DNA from: CADEFQ01 sp050249415
GTDB lineage: Bacteria > Pseudomonadota > Gammaproteobacteria > Steroidobacterales > Steroidobacteraceae
Direction: 5' to 3'
Assembly (NCBI GenBank): GCA_050249415.1
Contig: JBFWQO010000005.1
Coordinates: 1 to 64,000 of the forward strand
Length of the DNA stretch: 64,000 bases
Part shown: positions 63,918 to 64,000 of the stretch, piece by piece
Numbering within the stretch: the stretch's first letter is position 1
How the letters are laid out: each line of letters begins with the position of its first letter
Notes under the pieces: generated by a model
The model's input: only the letters and a program-made list of their open reading frames with translations
Told to the model about the DNA's origin: nothing
The model's database searches: none
Position numbers and translations under genes: made by a program

Positions 63918-64000
63918 ATGGCAAATGCACTGGCCCGCGAAACGAGTCCGTACCTGCTGCAGCACGCGGACAATCCGGTCGACTGGCACCCCTGGGGCGA
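63918..64000 (+). CDS. DUF255/thioredoxin-domain protein (YyaL type), partial
   Basis: Only the first 27 codons are inside the window. MANALARETSPYLLQHADNP followed by VDWHPWG is the characteristic N-terminus of the SPATA20/YyaL family, which has an N-terminal thioredoxin-like domain and a C-terminal glycoside-hydrolase-like fold. Function is unproven. The rest lies beyond 64000. Confidence 0.85.
   Translation, partial: MANALARETSPYLLQHADNPVDWHPWG

Overview
The window is 64 kb of compact, very GC-rich chromosome from a gammaproteobacterium. Three conserved blocks point there: TPR lipoprotein-lolB-ispE-tRNA-Gln-prs-rplY-pth-ychF, lptD-surA-pdxA-ksgA-apaG-apaH with divergent amgK-murU, and mreBCD-mrdA-rodA-mltB-rlpA-dacA-ybeD with lipB/lipA. 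The kynurenine-to-quinolinate genes, GatCAB and a TonB-receptor/sulfotransferase locus fit a Xanthomonadales/Nevskiales/Steroidobacter-like lineage. That lineage is an inference; no 16S or phylogeny is available. No phage, insertion sequence, CRISPR array or integron is visible.

Layout. 143-6924: a four-gene + strand island (TonB-dependent receptor, TPR-sulfotransferase, SxxK serine hydrolase, MFS transporter), the most accessory-looking part. 6983-18278: ychF, pth, rplY, prs, tRNA-Gln, a zinc alcohol dehydrogenase, YcbK and L,D-transpeptidase, ispE, lolB, a TPR lipoprotein and prfA. hemA is absent from its usual place beside prfA. 18248-22539: a membrane protein, prmC, a cyclophilin, mtgA and a small VOC-ArsR-AHSA1 operon. 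22649-28324: metH and metF behind an ArsR-methyltransferase-like regulator with a palindromic operator candidate. 28354-28658: no intact gene, with a decapitated gene remnant. 28659-32789: gatC-gatA-gatB-hslO. 32908-42897: the rod-shape and peptidoglycan run mreBCD-mrdA-rodA-mltB-rlpA-dacA-dat-ybeD and a small lipoprotein. 42917-46322: amgK-murU-lipA-lipB. 46335-54675: lptD-surA-pdxA-ksgA-usp-apaG, a porin and apaH. 55197-59090: haaO, a cyclase, kynU and kmo, giving quinolinate for NAD. 59050-60896: thyA, a SET-domain methyltransferase with a histone-H1-like tail, and folA. 61002-64000: a glycine-zipper lipoprotein, lgt, rlmI and the start of a DUF255 protein.

Functionally the window is dominated by cell-envelope building (elongasome, LptD, SurA, LolB, Lgt, Ldt, MltB, DacA, AmgK/MurU recycling), translation (PrfA, PrmC, GatCAB, KsgA, L25, Pth, tRNA-Gln) and one-carbon metabolism (MetH, MetF, ThyA, FolA). 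Most adjacent genes overlap by 4 bases (ATGA or GTGA), and several convergent pairs overlap by 4-41 bases.

The observations that stand out are a family of degenerate tandem heptamer repeats at gene ends; a recurring TANNNT box 6-8 nt before an ATG without a Shine-Dalgarno sequence, suggesting leaderless transcripts; the SET protein with a 12-bp-repeat tail; the ArsR-methyltransferase regulator and its palindrome; and the four-gene receptor-sulfotransferase island.
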